Shown here: piece after piece, positions 4,721 to 5,024 of the stretch
Layout of the letters: each line of letters opens with the position of its first letter
How positions within the stretch are numbered: position 1 is the stretch's first letter
Assembly: GCA_949739085.1 (NCBI GenBank)
Contig: CATIYU010000082.1
Coordinates: 1-5,024, forward strand
Reading direction: 5' to 3'
From: an uncultured Eubacteriales bacterium
GTDB taxonomy: Bacteria; Bacillota_A; Clostridia; Oscillospirales; Oscillospiraceae
Length of the DNA: 5,024 bases
Made by a program: the position numbers and the translations under genes
The notes under the pieces: model-generated
Database searches by the model: none
What the model saw: the letters and a program-made list of their open reading frames with translations, nothing else
What the model was told of the DNA's origin: nothing

Positions 4721-5024
4721 CACGAAAGGATATTGACAGCCTGTTTGAGCTGCTGGCTATTTTCAGGCCCAACGACCCGCGTATCAGGGACGGCAAGCTC
4801 CGCGCCGCCTGGCAGCTCGTCCTGGGCCCCTACGAGCGGGACGCGGTCCGGGAGGCGGTGGGGGCCTGGTTCCGGAAAAGCGGGTTCTGGCCGGACCCCT
4901 CCGACATCGCCCAGCTCTGCCCGCCCCTGCCCCAAGAGCCGCCGGAACCGGCCCAGCCCTGTCCGGCGCAGCGGGCCCTCTGCGCCCGGTGGCGGGAGGT
5001 GGTGGAGCGGCGGCGGCAGGCCGG
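4717..5024 (+). CDS. Phage-type replicative helicase loader/inhibitor, N-terminal part (partial)
   Basis: The first 102 residues are visible and the gene runs off the right edge. MTRKDIDSLFELLAIFRPND, with GKLRAAWQLVLGPYERDAVREAV and WFRKSGFWPDPSDIAQLCP, resembles the N-terminal helical domain of proteins annotated as 'replicative helicase loader/inhibitor' (the phage G40P loader family, related to G39P). Such proteins bind the phage or host replicative helicase and load it at the replication origin, or hold it inactive. A proline-rich linker (about residues 69-84) and a basic RWREVVERRRQ helix follow. The ATG (4717-4719) has a purine-rich GGAGAGGAG (4703-4711) just upstream and overlaps the stop of a possible upstream ORF as ATGA. 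With the DUF6291 gene it forms the start of a phage-like replication module; a helicase or DnaC-like gene would be expected next. Confidence 0.75.
   Translation, partial: MTRKDIDSLFELLAIFRPNDPRIRDGKLRAAWQLVLGPYERDAVREAVGAWFRKSGFWPDPSDIAQLCPPLPQEPPEPAQPCPAQRALCARWREVVERRRQA

Overview
The window looks like chromosome of a GC-rich, Gram-positive anaerobe of the Clostridia, most likely a gut Oscillospiraceae-type lineage. This is inferred from strong AAAGGAGG-type ribosome binding sites, a ClpC-type Clp ATPase, a PflX-type radical SAM protein, a DUF2284 Cys-rich protein, and a DUF6291 / helicase-loader pair typical of clostridial prophages. The species cannot be fixed from the sequence alone.

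Layout. Positions 1-4010 are read leftward (minus strand). From right to left they hold: a sigma-A-type promoter (4051-4079); a 17-codon leader ORF (3957-4010); a TTG-started basic protein of unknown function (3426-3941); a radical SAM protein coupled to it by an ATGA overlap (2560-3429); a second promoter with a TGGCCA dyad over its -35 box (2504-2532); a DUF2284 Cys-rich metal-binding protein (1806-2471); an NYN-domain putative ribonuclease whose start lies 77 bp inside the DUF2284 gene (485-1882); a rho-independent terminator (447-480); and the N-terminal 122 codons of a ClpC-type ATPase that runs off the left edge (1-366).

Positions 4204-5024 are read rightward and look phage-derived. They hold a small DUF6291 protein (4204-4464), a low-complexity stretch with a hexanucleotide repeat that no single frame explains well (4465-4716), and the first 102 codons of a phage-type replicative helicase loader/inhibitor that runs off the right edge (4717-5024).

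The two blocks diverge from a 193-bp intergenic region (4011-4203) that has one clear leftward promoter and a perfect 8-bp inverted repeat. The leftward genes form at least two transcription units: leader + unknown + radical SAM, and DUF2284 + NYN. Two of the leftward proteins (radical SAM, DUF2284) carry clustered cysteines for metal or Fe-S binding. No CRISPR array, tRNA, rRNA, integrase or insertion sequence was seen. The most unusual points are the long out-of-frame DUF2284/NYN overlap, the in-frame leader ORF ending on the Shine-Dalgarno of a TTG-started gene, and the disrupted-looking tail of the DUF6291 gene.
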